Positions 50,624 to 62,613 are shown, counted from the stretch's first letter. The stretch is 64,000 nucleotides of DNA from an uncultured Monoglobus sp. (GCA_947625055.1 CANQMT010000001.1:1-64000), one strand, 5' to 3'. The notes: generated by a model not told the origin, from the letters alone. Program-made: numbers and translations.

Positions 50624-51423
50624 TATTTTTTCTCCTTCTTATCTCTGCGGCGCTCAAAAAGTTCAAGGTCGGGGAACGCCGCCTGAATACGCCGTCCGGT
50701 CAGCGGAATGTTGTCGCGCAGCTCGTCGTAGCGCTTACGCAGCTCATCAAGTTTCTCGCGTCTTGCTTCGCGCTTCTGTCCGCGCTCCGCCTTTGCTTCT
50801 TCGTGCCGTTCGGCGGCGTGCAGCGTCTTGCTTGATAGGCCGCTGCCGATCGAGTCGGAAATTTCACGCAGTTCCTTGGCGGTTGCCTGCATGAGCCGCA
50901 GATGCCTGCCCGTTTTGCTTATTCCAACAACGGTCATGACCATATCGGAGACGATAGCGAAAGTCAGAACGATCAGAACAACAATGCCGATCTTGTCCGG
51001 CATAAGCTTCACAAATTCATTGATGACCGGGTGAACTATATCGACCACGATCAGGCAGGCGAAACCCCAGATGAGGGAAAATTTGAGGGATATATAGCCC
51101 TTGAAATTGAACCGCTCTTTTGAATAATCCCACCAATGCTTGGAAAACAGTTTGTCAAGCACAAAGCCGGTCACGAGCTCAAGCGCCGTGGTCAGCAGCA
51201 CGGAGCCGAGATACAGCAGAGCGAAGTTTTGATTTATCGGCTCAAGGATAAGCAGCACAATAACCACGCCGAAGCCGTAGATCGGGCAGACGGGCCCGTT
51301 GAGAAATCCGCGGTTGACGAACTTTCCGTGGACCAAAGCGGCGTAAACGACCTCGGTGCACCACCCCAAAAAAGCATAAATAAAGAAAAACGCCGCCGCA
51401 TTATAAATCAGATTATTGTCCAT
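50623..51423 (-). CDS. CmpB-type putative ABC transporter permease family membrane protein
   Basis: FFFIYAFLGWCTEVVYAALVHGKFVNRGFLNGPVCPIYGFGVVIVL. Confidence 0.82.
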   Translation of the reverse strand: MDNNLIYNAAAFFFIYAFLGWCTEVVYAALVHGKFVNRGFLNGPVCPIYGFGVVIVLLILEPINQNFALLYLGSVLLTTALELVTGFVLDKLFSKHWWDYSKERFNFKGYISLKFSLIWGFACLIVVDIVHPVINEFVKLMPDKIGIVVLIVLTFAIVSDMVMTVVGISKTGRHLRLMQATAKELREISDSIGSGLSSKTLHAAERHEEAKAERGQKREARREKLDELRKRYDELRDNIPLTGRRIQAAFPDLELFERRRDKKEKK

Positions 51424-51648
51424 ATTCCCACCTCATATATCAATTTTGCGCAGAAATATTATAACACATATTTCTGCGCATTTCAATACGGGCAACAAAA
51501 TTTGTCAAATAGAGTCGTTGCACAAAAAATCCGCGGGGTTATATTGTTTTTTTATGCAATCAAACGCCGATAAATACTTGAAATTTTTCTGATTTAATAG
51601 TATAATTAATTCCGTGTGAAAATTTTGTAAGTAAGGATAGGTAATAAT

Positions 51649-54063
51649 ATGAGCGATAATATATACACGCTGCCTCTGGTGCCCCTGCGCGGAATAATTG
51701 TTTTTCCCGGAATGATACTGCATTTTGACGTTGGAAGGCCCAAATCCATTGATGCGATCGAAAGCGCGCTGAAGCATAACAAGCTTGTCTTTTTGTGCTA
51801 TCAGAACGACTATATGACCGAGGCTCCCGAAATGTCTGATCTTGCGGATGTCGGAACCATTTGCGAGGTCCGTCAGATACTGCGCATGCCTGACGGCACG
51901 GTCAGGATACTTGTTGAGGGAAAATACCGCGGCAGGATAGAAAGGTTTTACGATACCGGCTCGTTCCTCAAGGTGGACGTTGAGAGGCTCTATGACGAGA
52001 TCGGAGACGATGACACCTACACGCAGCTTCTGATGCGCAAGATCCAGCACCTTATGGAGGATTATCTTGACATATACGACCGCGTCTCGCCCGAGGCGAT
52101 GACCGCACTGCTCTCTATCGAGGATCCCGGCGAGATGACCGACGTTATAATCTCAAATCTTCCGGTCAAGCCCGCGCTTAAACAGGAAATTCTCGACTGC
52201 ACCGACATTCACGACCGCATGGAGCGGCTTGTTATAATCCTCTCGGAAGAAATTGATCTTCTGGACATTGAAAAAAGCGTTATGGAACAAGTTCAACAGA
52301 ACCTTGACGAGAACCAGCGTGATTACGTGCTGCGCGAGAAGCTCAAAGTATTGCAGGAAGAGCTCGGCGAGTTTGATGACGCATCGGCGGACATTGAAAA
52401 ATTCCGCAAGGAGATGTCAAGGCGGCGCCTTTCCGACGCCGTGACCGAAAAACTCAACGAGGAGCTTGACAAGATGTCAAAGATCCCGTCCCACACCCAG
52501 GAATACGCGCTCATTCAGACCTATATCGAAACGGTACTCGCGCTGCCGTGGGACAAGGCGGGCAAGGAAAAGCTTGACATAAACGCCGCCAAGGCGCGCA
52601 TGGAAAAGGAACATTACGGCTTAAACGACGTCAAAGACAGAATACTCGAATACATCGCCGTTCGGAAGCTGACCGGCAAGGCAGCCGGCAATATCCTCTG
52701 CCTGGCGGGCCCTCCGGGAACGGGAAAGACCTCGATCGTCAGCTCAATGGCAAAGGCGATCGGCAGAAAGTACACACGCCTCAGCCTCGGCGGGGTACAC
52801 AACGAGTCCGAGATCCGCGGCCACCGCAAGACCTACATCGGCGCAATGCCCGGCAGGATCATTGACGCGATAAAGCGCACAGGCGTCAACAACCCGGTCA
52901 TTCTGCTTGATGAGATCGACAAAATGAGCTGCGACGTCAGCGGTGATCCGTCGTCGGCGATGCTTGAGGTCCTCGATCCCGAGCAGAACAAGGAGTTCAG
53001 AGACAACTATATCGAACTGCCGTTTGACTTGTCGAACGTGATGTTTATCGCATCCGCAAACAATTTGGCTTCCGTTCCCAAGCCTCTGCTTGACAGAATG
53101 GATGTTATCGAGGTTTCGGGCTATACCGAAAACGAAAAACTGCTTATCGCGAAAAAGTATCTGACCGGCAAGCAGCGCAAAAAGAACGGCTTGAATTCAA
53201 AAAACATAACGTTTACCGAGAGCGGACTCAAGGAAATCATTGACGGCTACACCCGCGAGTCGGGTGTGCGCGGACTTGAGCGCGCGATCGCAAAGATATG
53301 CCGCAAAGCGGCGGTCAGCGTGGTTGATGACCCGTCGTATCATGTGAGAATTACCAAAAAGAATGTTTCCGACTTCTTGGGCAAGCGCAAATTCACCGCG
53401 AGCTCGGGTGAAAAGCTCGACAGCGTCGGCGCGGCAATGGGACTGGCATGGACGGAGGTCGGCGGCGAGACGCTCTTGATCGAGGTCAACGTCATGGACG
53501 GCAGCGGAAAGCTCGAGCTCACCGGAAATCTTGGCGACGTTATGAAGGAGTCGGCCAAGGCCGCCTATTCATACATCAGGGCCAACGCTGCGAAGCTCGG
53601 GATCAAGTCCGACTTCTACAAGACCCGCGACATACACATTCACATCCCCGAGGGCGCGGTCCCGAAGGACGGACCTTCGGCGGGAATAACCATGACGACC
53701 GCGATGATCTCGGCGCTGAGCGGAATTCCCGTCCGCCACGACGCGGCAATGACCGGCGAGGTCACGATCCGCGGAAACGTGCTGCCGATCGGCGGACTTA
53801 AAGAAAAGACGCTGGCAGCCCTGAGAATAGGTTCAAAACGGGTAATAATCCCCGCGGAGAACAGACCCGACTATGAGGAACTTCCCGATGTGGTCAAGGA
53901 CAATATGGAATTTAAGTTTGTAAGCACAATGGACGATGTTATCAAGTACGCCATGAGCCGACCGTTAAGACCGATCGTTCAGATGCCGAAGATCGACGCC
54001 GGAATGGTGCCTATCGACAATATGACCGACATCGGAACTCAAAGAGAAATACCGAAAATTTAG
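51649..54063 (+). CDS. lon: ATP-dependent protease Lon
   Basis: [54 protein letters not shown]; catalytic [11 protein letters not shown]. Confidence 0.97.
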   Translation: MSDNIYTLPLVPLRGIIVFPGMILHFDVGRPKSIDAIESALKHNKLVFLCYQNDYMTEAPEMSDLADVGTICEVRQILRMPDGTVRILVEGKYRGRIERFYDTGSFLKVDVERLYDEIGDDDTYTQLLMRKIQHLMEDYLDIYDRVSPEAMTALLSIEDPGEMTDVIISNLPVKPALKQEILDCTDIHDRMERLVIILSEEIDLLDIEKSVMEQVQQNLDENQRDYVLREKLKVLQEELGEFDDASADIEKFRKEMSRRRLSDAVTEKLNEELDKMSKIPSHTQEYALIQTYIETVLALPWDKAGKEKLDINAAKARMEKEHYGLNDVKDRILEYIAVRKLTGKAAGNILCLAGPPGTGKTSIVSSMAKAIGRKYTRLSLGGVHNESEIRGHRKTYIGAMPGRIIDAIKRTGVNNPVILLDEIDKMSCDVSGDPSSAMLEVLDPEQNKEFRDNYIELPFDLSNVMFIASANNLASVPKPLLDRMDVIEVSGYTENEKLLIAKKYLTGKQRKKNGLNSKNITFTESGLKEIIDGYTRESGVRGLERAIAKICRKAAVSVVDDPSYHVRITKKNVSDFLGKRKFTASSGEKLDSVGAAMGLAWTEVGGETLLIEVNVMDGSGKLELTGNLGDVMKESAKAAYSYIRANAAKLGIKSDFYKTRDIHIHIPEGAVPKDGPSAGITMTTAMISALSGIPVRHDAAMTGEVTIRGNVLPIGGLKEKTLAALRIGSKRVIIPAENRPDYEELPDVVKDNMEFKFVSTMDDVIKYAMSRPLRPIVQMPKIDAGMVPIDNMTDIGTQREIPKI

Positions 54064-54073
54064 GAGAATTTTT

Positions 54074-54676
54074 ATGGATTTTATTGACGCGTCGCTGCTT
54101 AAGACCGCGGTGAAGCCTAAGCAGTACCCCGACACGACCGTGCCGGAGATCGCTTTTGTTGGACGCTCGAATGTTGGCAAGTCATCGCTTATCAACTGCC
54201 TGACAAACCGCTCAAAGCTTGCCAGGACCAGCAGCACACCCGGAAAGACCGCCACGATCAACTTCTATTCGATCGCGGGCGACAGCTACCGTCTGGTTGA
54301 TCTGCCGGGCTACGGCTACGCCAAGGTTTCAAAGACGGAACAGGAAAAATGGGCGGAAATGATCAACTCGTACCTCTCGGACAGATACAATCTCGTCGGA
54401 GTGATCCAGCTTGTTGACGCGCGCCACGCTCCGTCAAAGCAGGACGTTATGATGAGCGACTGGATAAGCCATTATAACTTTCCGCAGATTGTGGTCGCCA
54501 CAAAGCTTGACAAGCTGAAAAAGTCACAGATCGACAAAAATATGCAGATAATCTACGACACGCTCGAAATGAATGACAGCAGCGTTCTCATTCCGTTTTC
54601 TGCCGAAAAACGCACCGGCCGCGAAGACGTCGCGGAGTTGATACAGGAATTAATCAGTAATTCGTTAGGAGAATAA
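54074..54676 (+). CDS. engB: Ribosome biogenesis GTP-binding protein YsxC/EngB
   Basis: FVGRSNVGKSSLINCLTNRSKLARTSSTPGKTATINFY; DLPGYGYAKVSK. Confidence 0.96.
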   Translation: MDFIDASLLKTAVKPKQYPDTTVPEIAFVGRSNVGKSSLINCLTNRSKLARTSSTPGKTATINFYSIAGDSYRLVDLPGYGYAKVSKTEQEKWAEMINSYLSDRYNLVGVIQLVDARHAPSKQDVMMSDWISHYNFPQIVVATKLDKLKKSQIDKNMQIIYDTLEMNDSSVLIPFSAEKRTGREDVAELIQELISNSLGE

Positions 54677-54678
54677 AC

Positions 54679-55446
54679 ATGAAATTCGCAAGAGTAAACA
54701 TTGACGGTAAAGCTGCTTATATCAAAGTAAGCGGCAATAAGGGGACCGTTCTCGACGGTGATATTTTTGATTTTTTCACAGAGACAGGCACCGAGATCGA
54801 CATGAAAAAGGCCGAATATCTCACGCCGTGCGACCCGAGCAAGATCGTGGCCGTAGGTCTTAACTACGGCGACCACGCCCGCGAAATGGGTCTTGAGATC
54901 CCTAAGTTCCCCGCCTTGTTTTTAAAGCCTCCCTCCTCTGCCGTTCCGCATTTGGGAAATATAATATATCCGCCGATGTCAAAGCAGGTCGATTATGAGG
55001 CGGAGCTCGCGATAGTTATCGGCAAAACCGCGTCTTACATAAGCGAAACCAAGGCTCCGGATCATATTTTGGGCTGCACCTGCTTAAACGACGTGACGGC
55101 CCGCGATCTTCAGGCTGTTGACTCACAGTGGACGCGCGCCAAGAGCTTTGACACCTTCGCTCCGATCGGCCCTGTGATCGAGACCGAGCTTGACCCCGAC
55201 AGCGCAGAGATACGCCTGCTGCTCAACGGAGAAGTCAGGCAACATTCAAATACGTCGAATTTTATTTTTAAGACGAACCGTCTTGTTTCCCTCGTCTCGC
55301 AAGTGATGACGCTCTATCCCGGCGACATAATAACCACCGGCACACCTTCGGGCATCGGCCCGATGTTTCCCGGCGACTCTGTCGCGGTTGAGATCGAGGG
55401 GATCGGAACTCTTATAAACACAGTAAAGGAGAAAGACAATGATTAA
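54679..55446 (+). CDS. Fumarylacetoacetate hydrolase family protein
   Basis: VGLNYGDHAREMG; FLKPPSSAV; VDYEAELAIVIGK; TGTPSGIGPM. Confidence 0.92.
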   Translation: MKFARVNIDGKAAYIKVSGNKGTVLDGDIFDFFTETGTEIDMKKAEYLTPCDPSKIVAVGLNYGDHAREMGLEIPKFPALFLKPPSSAVPHLGNIIYPPMSKQVDYEAELAIVIGKTASYISETKAPDHILGCTCLNDVTARDLQAVDSQWTRAKSFDTFAPIGPVIETELDPDSAEIRLLLNGEVRQHSNTSNFIFKTNRLVSLVSQVMTLYPGDIITTGTPSGIGPMFPGDSVAVEIEGIGTLINTVKEKDND

Positions 55447-56704
55447 AAAACCCAGAGGCACCGAGGACATTCTTCCGGGCGAATCGGAAGTCTGGCGCAG
55501 GATCGAGCAGACCGCCCACGAGATATGCCGCAGATACGGCTACAAAGAGATACGCACGCCGGTTTTTGAGGAAACTGTGCTGTTCAGCCGCGGCGTGGGC
55601 GACACGACCGACGTCGTACAAAAAGAGATGTACACCTTTGAGGATAAGGGCGGCAGGAGCATCACGCTGCGTCCCGAGGGCACAGCTTCGCTCGCGAGAA
55701 GCTACATCGAGAACTCTCTCTACGCTGACCCGCAGCCGACCAAGCTGTATTATCTTATTTCATGCTACAGATACGAAAAGCCCCAGTCGGGCCGCCTGAG
55801 GGAATTTCACCAGTTCGGAACCGAGTGCTACGGCGCGGAAGGCCCCGCGGCGGACAGCGAGGTTATAACGCTGGCTCTTGACTTTTTAAGCTCGCTTGGG
55901 ATAAAGGGGCTGACGCTTAACATAAACAGCATAGGCTGCCCGGAGTGCAAGCCTGCCTATAACGAAAAGCTGCGCGCCTATTTCGCGGAGCGCGCGGACG
56001 AGCTGTGCGATACCTGCCGGGGCAGACTTGAGAAAAATCCCATGCGCATACTCGACTGCAAATCTCCCGTTTGTAGGGAAATCGCGCAGGGCGCGCCCAA
56101 AATGCTTGACCATCTGTGCGGCGACTGCAAGGAGCATTTTGAAAGCCTCAAGGGTTATCTTGACGCGCTCGGAATCGAGTACACGGTTGACCCCGACATC
56201 GTTCGCGGACTTGACTATTACACCAAGACGGTGTTTGAGATCACCTCGGGCGATCTGGGCGCTCAGTCGGCGGTTTGCGGCGGGGGCCGCTATAACGGTC
56301 TGATCGAGGAGCTTGGAGGAAAACCCGCCCCGGGTATCGGATTTGCTCTCGGGATTGAGCGCATTATGATGATACTCAAAAGTCAAGGCATGAATCTCGG
56401 CGAACCCGAAACGCCCGACATATTTATCGCGGCGATAGGAAAAAAAGCCGACACGGCGGCGCAAAAGCTTGTTTACGCTCTGCGCGCTCTGGGCGTTCAC
56501 GCCGAGCGGGACTTGTGCTTGCGAAGCGTCAAGGCGCAGATGAAATACGCGAATAAATTAGGCGCTAAGTTCAGTATGGTTCTCGGCGATGATGAGATCG
56601 GCTCGGGCAAAGCCGCGGTTAAGAACATGAACACAGGCGAGACGCTCGAATGCGGGCTTGAGCCGAATAAAATATTTGACACTATTAAGCAAAGCGAGGG
56701 ATAA
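55439..56704 (+). CDS. hisS: Histidyl-tRNA synthetase
   Basis: KKPRGTEDILPGES; RPEGTASLARSYIE; REFHQFGTECYG; VRGLDYYTKTVFE. Confidence 0.96.
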   Translation: MIKKPRGTEDILPGESEVWRRIEQTAHEICRRYGYKEIRTPVFEETVLFSRGVGDTTDVVQKEMYTFEDKGGRSITLRPEGTASLARSYIENSLYADPQPTKLYYLISCYRYEKPQSGRLREFHQFGTECYGAEGPAADSEVITLALDFLSSLGIKGLTLNINSIGCPECKPAYNEKLRAYFAERADELCDTCRGRLEKNPMRILDCKSPVCREIAQGAPKMLDHLCGDCKEHFESLKGYLDALGIEYTVDPDIVRGLDYYTKTVFEITSGDLGAQSAVCGGGRYNGLIEELGGKPAPGIGFALGIERIMMILKSQGMNLGEPETPDIFIAAIGKKADTAAQKLVYALRALGVHAERDLCLRSVKAQMKYANKLGAKFSMVLGDDEIGSGKAAVKNMNTGETLECGLEPNKIFDTIKQSEG

Positions 56705-56706
56705 TT

Positions 56707-58503
56707 ATGGAATTTGAAACTTTGGAAGGCATGAAGCGAACCGACATGTGCGGGACGCTGACCGCCGCCGACGAGGGCCGCGAGGTAGTGCTCACGGGCT
56801 GGGTCGCCAAAAACCGCCGCCTGGGCGGTGTTAACTTTGTCACACTGCGCGACAGAACGGGTATTGTTCAGCTCGCGTTTAACGACGAGAGCGAGAGAGA
56901 CGTTTTTGAAAAGTCCGAGCATTTAAAGAGCGAATATGTCATCGCCGTCCGCGGCAGAGTCATAAAGAGAACTGCCGAGAATGTCAACAAAGACATGGCG
57001 ACCGGCGAAATTGAGATATTCGTAACCGAGCTTCGAGTGCTTAACGCCTCGGAGACTCCGCCGTTTTATATTGAAGAGGACATCGACACAAACGACGCGC
57101 TGCGCCTTAAATACCGTTATCTCGATCTGCGCAGGCCAGACATGCAGCGCAATCTGATGCTGCGCCACCGTGTGGCCAAGATCGCCAGAGACTATTTTAA
57201 CGATAACGGCTTTCTTGAGATCGAAACCCCTATGCTCACAAAGAGCACTCCCGAGGGTGCGAGAGATTATCTGGTTCCCAGCCGCGTTCAGCAGGGCAAA
57301 TTCTACGCCCTGCCCCAGTCGCCGCAGCAGTACAAGCAGCTTCTCATGCTCGCGGGCTACGACAGATATTTTCAGGTCGTGCGCTGCTTCCGCGACGAGG
57401 ACCTGCGCGCCGACAGACAGCCCGAGTTCACGCAGCTTGACATGGAGCTTTCGTTCGTCGACATCGACGATATAATCAAAGTAAACGAGGGATTCTTGAA
57501 AAAGGCTTTCAAAGAGGGCATAGGCGTTGACGTTGAGACTCCGTTTTTGAGAATGCCCTACAAAGAGGCAATGGACAGATTTGGCTCAGACAAGCCCGAC
57601 ACGCGCTTCGGCATGGAGCTTTGCGACATATCGGACATCGTGAAGGACTGCGGATTTAAGGTATTTTCGGGCGCAGTCCAAAACGGCGGCAGCGTCCGCT
57701 GCATCAACGCGAAGGGCCTCGGTTCAAAGCTCACGCGCAAGACGCTTGACAGCCTCACCGAGTATGTCAAGACGTACCGCGCAAAGGGCATGGCGTGGAT
57801 AGTTGTCGAGGACGGTAATCTGCGCTCGCAGATAACCAAGTTCCTCACGGACGGCGAGGTCAGCGCCATTATCGACCGCGCGGGCGCGGAGCCCGGCGAC
57901 GGTATACTGATCGTCGCGGATAAAAACGAGATCGTATACGACGCGCTCGGCAACCTCCGCCTTGAGGTCGCCCGCCGCTTTGATCTGATAGACAAGAGCA
58001 AACTGAACTTCCTGTGGGTGACGGATTTCCCGCTGTTTGAGTATTCCGAGGAAGAGGACAGATATGTTGCCAAGCACCACCCGTTCACGCATCCTGTCGA
58101 CGAGGACATTGACAAGCTTGAGACCGAGCCTCAGAACGTCCGCGCCAAGGCGTATGACATAATATTAAACGGAAACGAGATCGGCGGCGGCAGTCTGAGG
58201 ATATACAACTCGGAGCTCCAGGAGAAAATGTTCAAGGCGCTGGGCTTCTCGCACGACGAGGCATGGGAGCGGTTCGGTTATCTGCTTGAGGCGTTTAAAT
58301 ACGGAATACCGCCCCACGGCGGACTGGCCTACGGCTTTGACCGCCTTGTGATGATCATGGCGGGCCGCGACTCGATCCGCGACGTTATCCCGTTCCCCAA
58401 GGCGCAGACCGCTTCGGAGATCATGATGCAGTCGCCGAGCGAAGTCGACAAGGCGCAGCTTGACGAATTAGGAATTGAAGTAAAGGAGCAAAGCAATGAG
58501 TGA
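56707..58503 (+). CDS. aspS: Aspartyl-tRNA synthetase
   Basis: [53 protein letters not shown]. Confidence 0.96.
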   Translation: MEFETLEGMKRTDMCGTLTAADEGREVVLTGWVAKNRRLGGVNFVTLRDRTGIVQLAFNDESERDVFEKSEHLKSEYVIAVRGRVIKRTAENVNKDMATGEIEIFVTELRVLNASETPPFYIEEDIDTNDALRLKYRYLDLRRPDMQRNLMLRHRVAKIARDYFNDNGFLEIETPMLTKSTPEGARDYLVPSRVQQGKFYALPQSPQQYKQLLMLAGYDRYFQVVRCFRDEDLRADRQPEFTQLDMELSFVDIDDIIKVNEGFLKKAFKEGIGVDVETPFLRMPYKEAMDRFGSDKPDTRFGMELCDISDIVKDCGFKVFSGAVQNGGSVRCINAKGLGSKLTRKTLDSLTEYVKTYRAKGMAWIVVEDGNLRSQITKFLTDGEVSAIIDRAGAEPGDGILIVADKNEIVYDALGNLRLEVARRFDLIDKSKLNFLWVTDFPLFEYSEEEDRYVAKHHPFTHPVDEDIDKLETEPQNVRAKAYDIILNGNEIGGGSLRIYNSELQEKMFKALGFSHDEAWERFGYLLEAFKYGIPPHGGLAYGFDRLVMIMAGRDSIRDVIPFPKAQTASEIMMQSPSEVDKAQLDELGIEVKEQSNE

Positions 58504-59728
58504 GAGAAACGTTTTTGATATTCTGAAGGAGCGCGGCCTTATCGCGCAGACCACACACGAGGAAGAGATAAGAGAGCTGCTGGGAAAGGAAAAGATCACG
58601 TTCTATATCGGCTTTGATCCCACGGCTGACAGCCTGCATATCGGCCACTTCATGCAGCTAATTGTTATGAAACACATGCAGAACGCGGGACACAGACCGA
58701 TCGTGCTTCTGGGCGGCGGAACAACTATGGTCGGCGATCCCACCGGCAAGGCTGACATGCGGCCGATGATTTCGAAGGAGGAGATCAGCCGCAACGCCGA
58801 AAACTTCAAAAAGCAGATGTCAAAGTTCATCGACTTTGACGGCGAAAAGGCGATCATGGTCAACAACGCCGACTGGCTGCTTAATCTTAACTATATCGAC
58901 TTCCTGCGCGAGGTGGGCGTCCATTTCTCGGTAAACAGAATGTTGACCGCGGAGTGCTTCAAGACCCGCCTTGAAAAGGGACTCTCGTTCCTTGAGTTTA
59001 ATTACATGCTGATGCAGGGCTACGATTTCTATAAGCTGCACAAGGACTACGGCGCGATCATGGAGTTCGGCGGCGACGATCAATGGTCAAACATTATCGG
59101 CGGCATCGAGCTCATCCGCCGCAAAGACGGCAAACAGGCCTACGGTATGACATTCACGCTGCTGACCACGAGCGAGGGCAAAAAGATGGGTAAGACCGAA
59201 AAAGGCGCGCTCTGGCTCGACCCCGAAAAGGTTTCGCCCTATGAGTTCTATCAATACTGGAGAAACGTGGACGACGCCGACGTTATCAGGCTCCTGAAGC
59301 TCGTGACCTTCCTGCCTATGGAACAGATTGCCGAGTACGAGAAGTGCGAGGGCGCAGAGCTTAACAAGGTAAAGTGCATTCTGGCTTATGAGGTGACAAA
59401 AATGGTCCACGGCGAGGAAGAGGCCAAAAAGGCCAACGACGCGGCTATGGCGATATTCGGCGGCGGTGGAAACACAGCCAATATGCCCTCCGCCGAGGTT
59501 GACGCGTCACAGATCGAGGCGGGAGTAAACATTCTCGACTTGCTGCTCCGGGTGAAGCTCATTCCATCAAAGGGCGAGGGCAGACGTCTTATTCAGCAGA
59601 ACGGCCTTTCAGTCAACGGCGAAAAGGTCAAAGATATAGGAACGGTGATCGATAACTCCTACTTTGGCGACGGAGAAATGGTAGTAAAAAAGGGTAAGAA
59701 AACCTTCCTCAAAATAACAAAAAAATAG
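58496..59728 (+). CDS. tyrS: Tyrosyl-tRNA synthetase
   Basis: [40 protein letters not shown]-terminal S4 domain. Confidence 0.96.
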   Translation: MSERNVFDILKERGLIAQTTHEEEIRELLGKEKITFYIGFDPTADSLHIGHFMQLIVMKHMQNAGHRPIVLLGGGTTMVGDPTGKADMRPMISKEEISRNAENFKKQMSKFIDFDGEKAIMVNNADWLLNLNYIDFLREVGVHFSVNRMLTAECFKTRLEKGLSFLEFNYMLMQGYDFYKLHKDYGAIMEFGGDDQWSNIIGGIELIRRKDGKQAYGMTFTLLTTSEGKKMGKTEKGALWLDPEKVSPYEFYQYWRNVDDADVIRLLKLVTFLPMEQIAEYEKCEGAELNKVKCILAYEVTKMVHGEEEAKKANDAAMAIFGGGGNTANMPSAEVDASQIEAGVNILDLLLRVKLIPSKGEGRRLIQQNGLSVNGEKVKDIGTVIDNSYFGDGEMVVKKGKKTFLKITKK

Positions 59729-59770
59729 AAACAAAAGGCCCGCCGACGCGTATCGGCGGGCCTTTTGTTT
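59729..59770. terminator. Bidirectional terminator AAACAAAAGGCCCGCCGA...TCGGCGGGCCTTTTGTTT
   Basis: Perfect 18-bp inverted repeat between convergent tyrS and copA. Confidence 0.9.
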
Positions 59771-59774
59771 TTTC

Positions 59775-59975
59775 TTACACTACCTTGTAGCCTTTGGCCT
59801 CGATCGCCTGCTTCAGCACATCGTCCGAAACATCGGCGCTCAATGTAACTACCGCGTTTCCGGCGGTGTGGCTCGCGACAGCCGACTCAACGCCGGGCAG
59901 CTCCTCGAGCGCGCCCTTTACGGCGGATTCGCAGTGGGGGCACATCATGCCCTCGATCTTAATTGTCTTTTCCAT
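59775..59975 (-). other. Candidate internal translation start giving a separate CopZ-like chaperone (66 aa)
   Basis: In-frame AAGGAG (59985-59990) nine nt upstream of ATG (59975); product MEKTIKIEGMMCPHCESAVKGALEELPGVESAVASHTAGNAVVTLSADVSDDVLKQAIEAKGYKVV. Confidence 0.5.
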
Positions 59976-62294
59976 TGTTTTTAACTCCTTTTTATTATTA
60001 ATATTTATTTTATTTTTCGGTTCCAATGTTCGCGAAACTCCGTCGGGAGCCTTCTTTTTTATTTTCACAAAGTTCAGCCTGAGTGCGTTGGTGACAACGC
60101 AAAAGCTTGAAAGGCTCATCGCGGCCGCGGCGAACATCGGGTTGAGCTTAAGCCCGAACACGGGTATCAGAACTCCCGCCGCGAGCGGTATGCCGATTAT
60201 GTTATAAATAAACGCCCAGAAAAGGTTCTCGTGGATATTCCTGAGTGTGGCGCGGCTCAGTCTTATCGCCGCGGGAACATCCGAAAGGCTGCTGTTCATC
60301 AGCACCACGTCGGCCGCGTCGATCGCTATGTCGGTCCCTGCGCCCACCGCCATTCCGGTATCGGCTCTCGTAAGCGCGGGGGCGTCGTTAATTCCGTCGC
60401 CCGCCATGAGAACCTTCCCCTTTTCGCTGAGGCTGCGCACGACGCTTTCCTTGCCGTCGGGCATAACGCCGGCTATAACGCGGTCAACCCCGCTCTGAGC
60501 GCCGATTGCTTTTGCAGTTTGCTCGTTGTCGCCGGTCAGCATAACGACCTCGATCCCCATATCCCGAAGCTCGGCTATCGCCGACGGGCTGTCCTCTTTT
60601 ATCACGTCCGCGACCGCGATAACGCCAAGCAGTCGGTTATCCTCCGCGAAAAACAGCGGCGTTTTTCCCTGCTCGGCGAAATTTTTTGCGGCGGCGTTTA
60701 TATCCGAAGGTACTTTGGAAAATCCGCTTATATACTTAAGATTGCCGCCGCGCAGCGTTTTTCCGTCGTGCTCCGCCTCGAGCCCACTGCCCGGCAGGGC
60801 TTTGAATCCGCTGACAGCTTCGAGCTTAATTCCGAGCTCCGCGCCGCGGCTTATGACCGCCTTGGAGAGGGGGTGCTCGCTTGCGCTCTCCAAAGCGCAA
60901 GCGAGGCTCAAAAGCTCATTTTCGCTCACATTTTCGGCCCCAAGAATGTCTGTGACGCGCGGCTCGCCCTTGGTAATCGTACCGGTCTTGTCAAGCACGG
61001 CGATCTTTGATTTTCCGGTTTCCTCAAGCGAAACGGCGGTTTTAAACAATATTCCGTTTCTCGCTCCCACTCCGCTGCCTACCATTATCGCGACCGGAGT
61101 GGCAAGGCCGAGCGCGCACGGGCAGCTTATAACAAGCACCGAAATACCGCGCGCCAGCGCGAAGCCTACTCCCTGACCCGCGATCAGCCATATCGCGGTG
61201 ACGATGACAGCGATCGTGATAACTGTCGGCACAAACACGCCCGAGACCTTGTCGGCCACCTTTGCGATAGGCGCTTTGGTCGCAGCCGCGTCGCTCACCA
61301 TTTTTATTATCTGCGAGAGCGTGGTGTCCTCGCCTACTCTTGCAGCGCGGCACTTCAAAAATCCGGAAGTGTTGACCGTGGCGGCGCTGACCGTGCTTCC
61401 CTCGCTTTTATCGACCGGTATGCTCTCGCCGGTCAGAGCCGACTCGTTGACCGCGCTTTCGCCCTCGACAACAATTCCGTCAACCGGTATGCTGGCGCCC
61501 GGACGAACGACAAATATGTCACCGACGCTTACCTGCTCGATCGGAACTTCGGCCTCAGCTCCGCCGCGAAGCACAACAGCGGTTTTCGGCGCGAGATCCA
61601 TAAGCCCGCGAAGCGCGTCGGTCGTCTTTCCCTTGCTCCGCGCCTCAAGCATTTTTCCGACGGTAATAAGAGTCAGGATCATCGCCGCAGACTCAAAATA
61701 AAACTCATGCATGTATCCCATGACCGCCCCGTGATCCATCGCGGCCTGCGCCGCGGTCATCGCGTACAGCGCGTAAGTGCTGTATATAAACGAAGCTCCC
61801 GCGCCCAAGGCCACCAGCGTATCCATATTGGGCGCGCCGTGGATAAGCCCCTTAAATCCGCTTATGAAAAATCTGCCGTTGATCACCATGATTATCTCTG
61901 TCAGCAGTAACTGAGTAAGTCCCATCGCCACATGGTTCTCGGCTAAAAACGACGGCAGGGGCCAGTTCCACATCATATGCCCCATTGAAATATACATCAG
62001 AACGATCAGAAATCCGAGCGACCACAAAAGCCGCAATTTGAGCGCGCGGAAGCCCGCGTCGGTTATATCCTCCGCCGCCTCTTTTTTTGTCTCCGCGCCC
62101 TTGAGCGACGCGCCGTAACCCGCGGCCTTGACAGCCGCGATGACCGACTCCGGACTCGCGGTTCCATCAACGCCCATTGAGTTTGTCAGCAGGCTGACCG
62201 AGCACGCCGTCACGCCCTCGACCTTTGAGACCGCCTTTTCAACTCTCGCGCTGCAGGCGGCGCAGCTCATACCCGTCACATTATATTGACGCAA
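59775..62294 (-). CDS. copA: Copper-translocating P1B-type ATPase with N- and C-terminal HMA domains
   Basis: N-terminal MSCAACSARVEKAV; CPCALGLATP; DKTGTITKGEPR; GDGINDAPAL; C-terminal HMA MMCPHCESAVKGALEELPGV. Confidence 0.94.
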   Translation of the reverse strand: MRQYNVTGMSCAACSARVEKAVSKVEGVTACSVSLLTNSMGVDGTASPESVIAAVKAAGYGASLKGAETKKEAAEDITDAGFRALKLRLLWSLGFLIVLMYISMGHMMWNWPLPSFLAENHVAMGLTQLLLTEIIMVINGRFFISGFKGLIHGAPNMDTLVALGAGASFIYSTYALYAMTAAQAAMDHGAVMGYMHEFYFESAAMILTLITVGKMLEARSKGKTTDALRGLMDLAPKTAVVLRGGAEAEVPIEQVSVGDIFVVRPGASIPVDGIVVEGESAVNESALTGESIPVDKSEGSTVSAATVNTSGFLKCRAARVGEDTTLSQIIKMVSDAAATKAPIAKVADKVSGVFVPTVITIAVIVTAIWLIAGQGVGFALARGISVLVISCPCALGLATPVAIMVGSGVGARNGILFKTAVSLEETGKSKIAVLDKTGTITKGEPRVTDILGAENVSENELLSLACALESASEHPLSKAVISRGAELGIKLEAVSGFKALPGSGLEAEHDGKTLRGGNLKYISGFSKVPSDINAAAKNFAEQGKTPLFFAEDNRLLGVIAVADVIKEDSPSAIAELRDMGIEVVMLTGDNEQTAKAIGAQSGVDRVIAGVMPDGKESVVRSLSEKGKVLMAGDGINDAPALTRADTGMAVGAGTDIAIDAADVVLMNSSLSDVPAAIRLSRATLRNIHENLFWAFIYNIIGIPLAAGVLIPVFGLKLNPMFAAAAMSLSSFCVVTNALRLNFVKIKKKAPDGVSRTLEPKNKININNKKELKTMEKTIKIEGMMCPHCESAVKGALEELPGVESAVASHTAGNAVVTLSADVSDDVLKQAIEAKGYKVV

Positions 62295-62305
62295 TTATAT
62301 CACCT

Positions 62306-62599
62306 CTATTTCATCAGTTTCTGCAATGTCGCAAGCAGCTCGTCGATAGTCTCGTTTTTGCCTTCTCTGACGTCGTTTACGACACAGCTTTTTATGTGGC
62401 TCGAAAGCAGCTCACGGTTAAACGCGCTCAGCGCGGCGCTGACCGCAGATGCCTGAACCAGAATATCCGGACAGTACGCGTCGCGCTCAACCATGCCTTT
62501 TAAACCGCGTACCTGTCCCTCAATGCGGCTCAGGCGGTTGATGAGGCTCTTGTACTCCTCTTCGCTCCGCTTTTTTGTCTTATGACAACACTTGCACAT
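62306..62599 (-). CDS. csoR: CsoR/FrmR-family copper-sensing transcriptional repressor
   Basis: LINRLSRIEGQVRGLKGMVERDAYCPDILVQASAVSAAL...SHIKSCV. Confidence 0.9.
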   Translation of the reverse strand: MCKCCHKTKKRSEEEYKSLINRLSRIEGQVRGLKGMVERDAYCPDILVQASAVSAALSAFNRELLSSHIKSCVVNDVREGKNETIDELLATLQKLMK

Positions 62600-62613
62600 A
62601 ATATCACCCCTTT

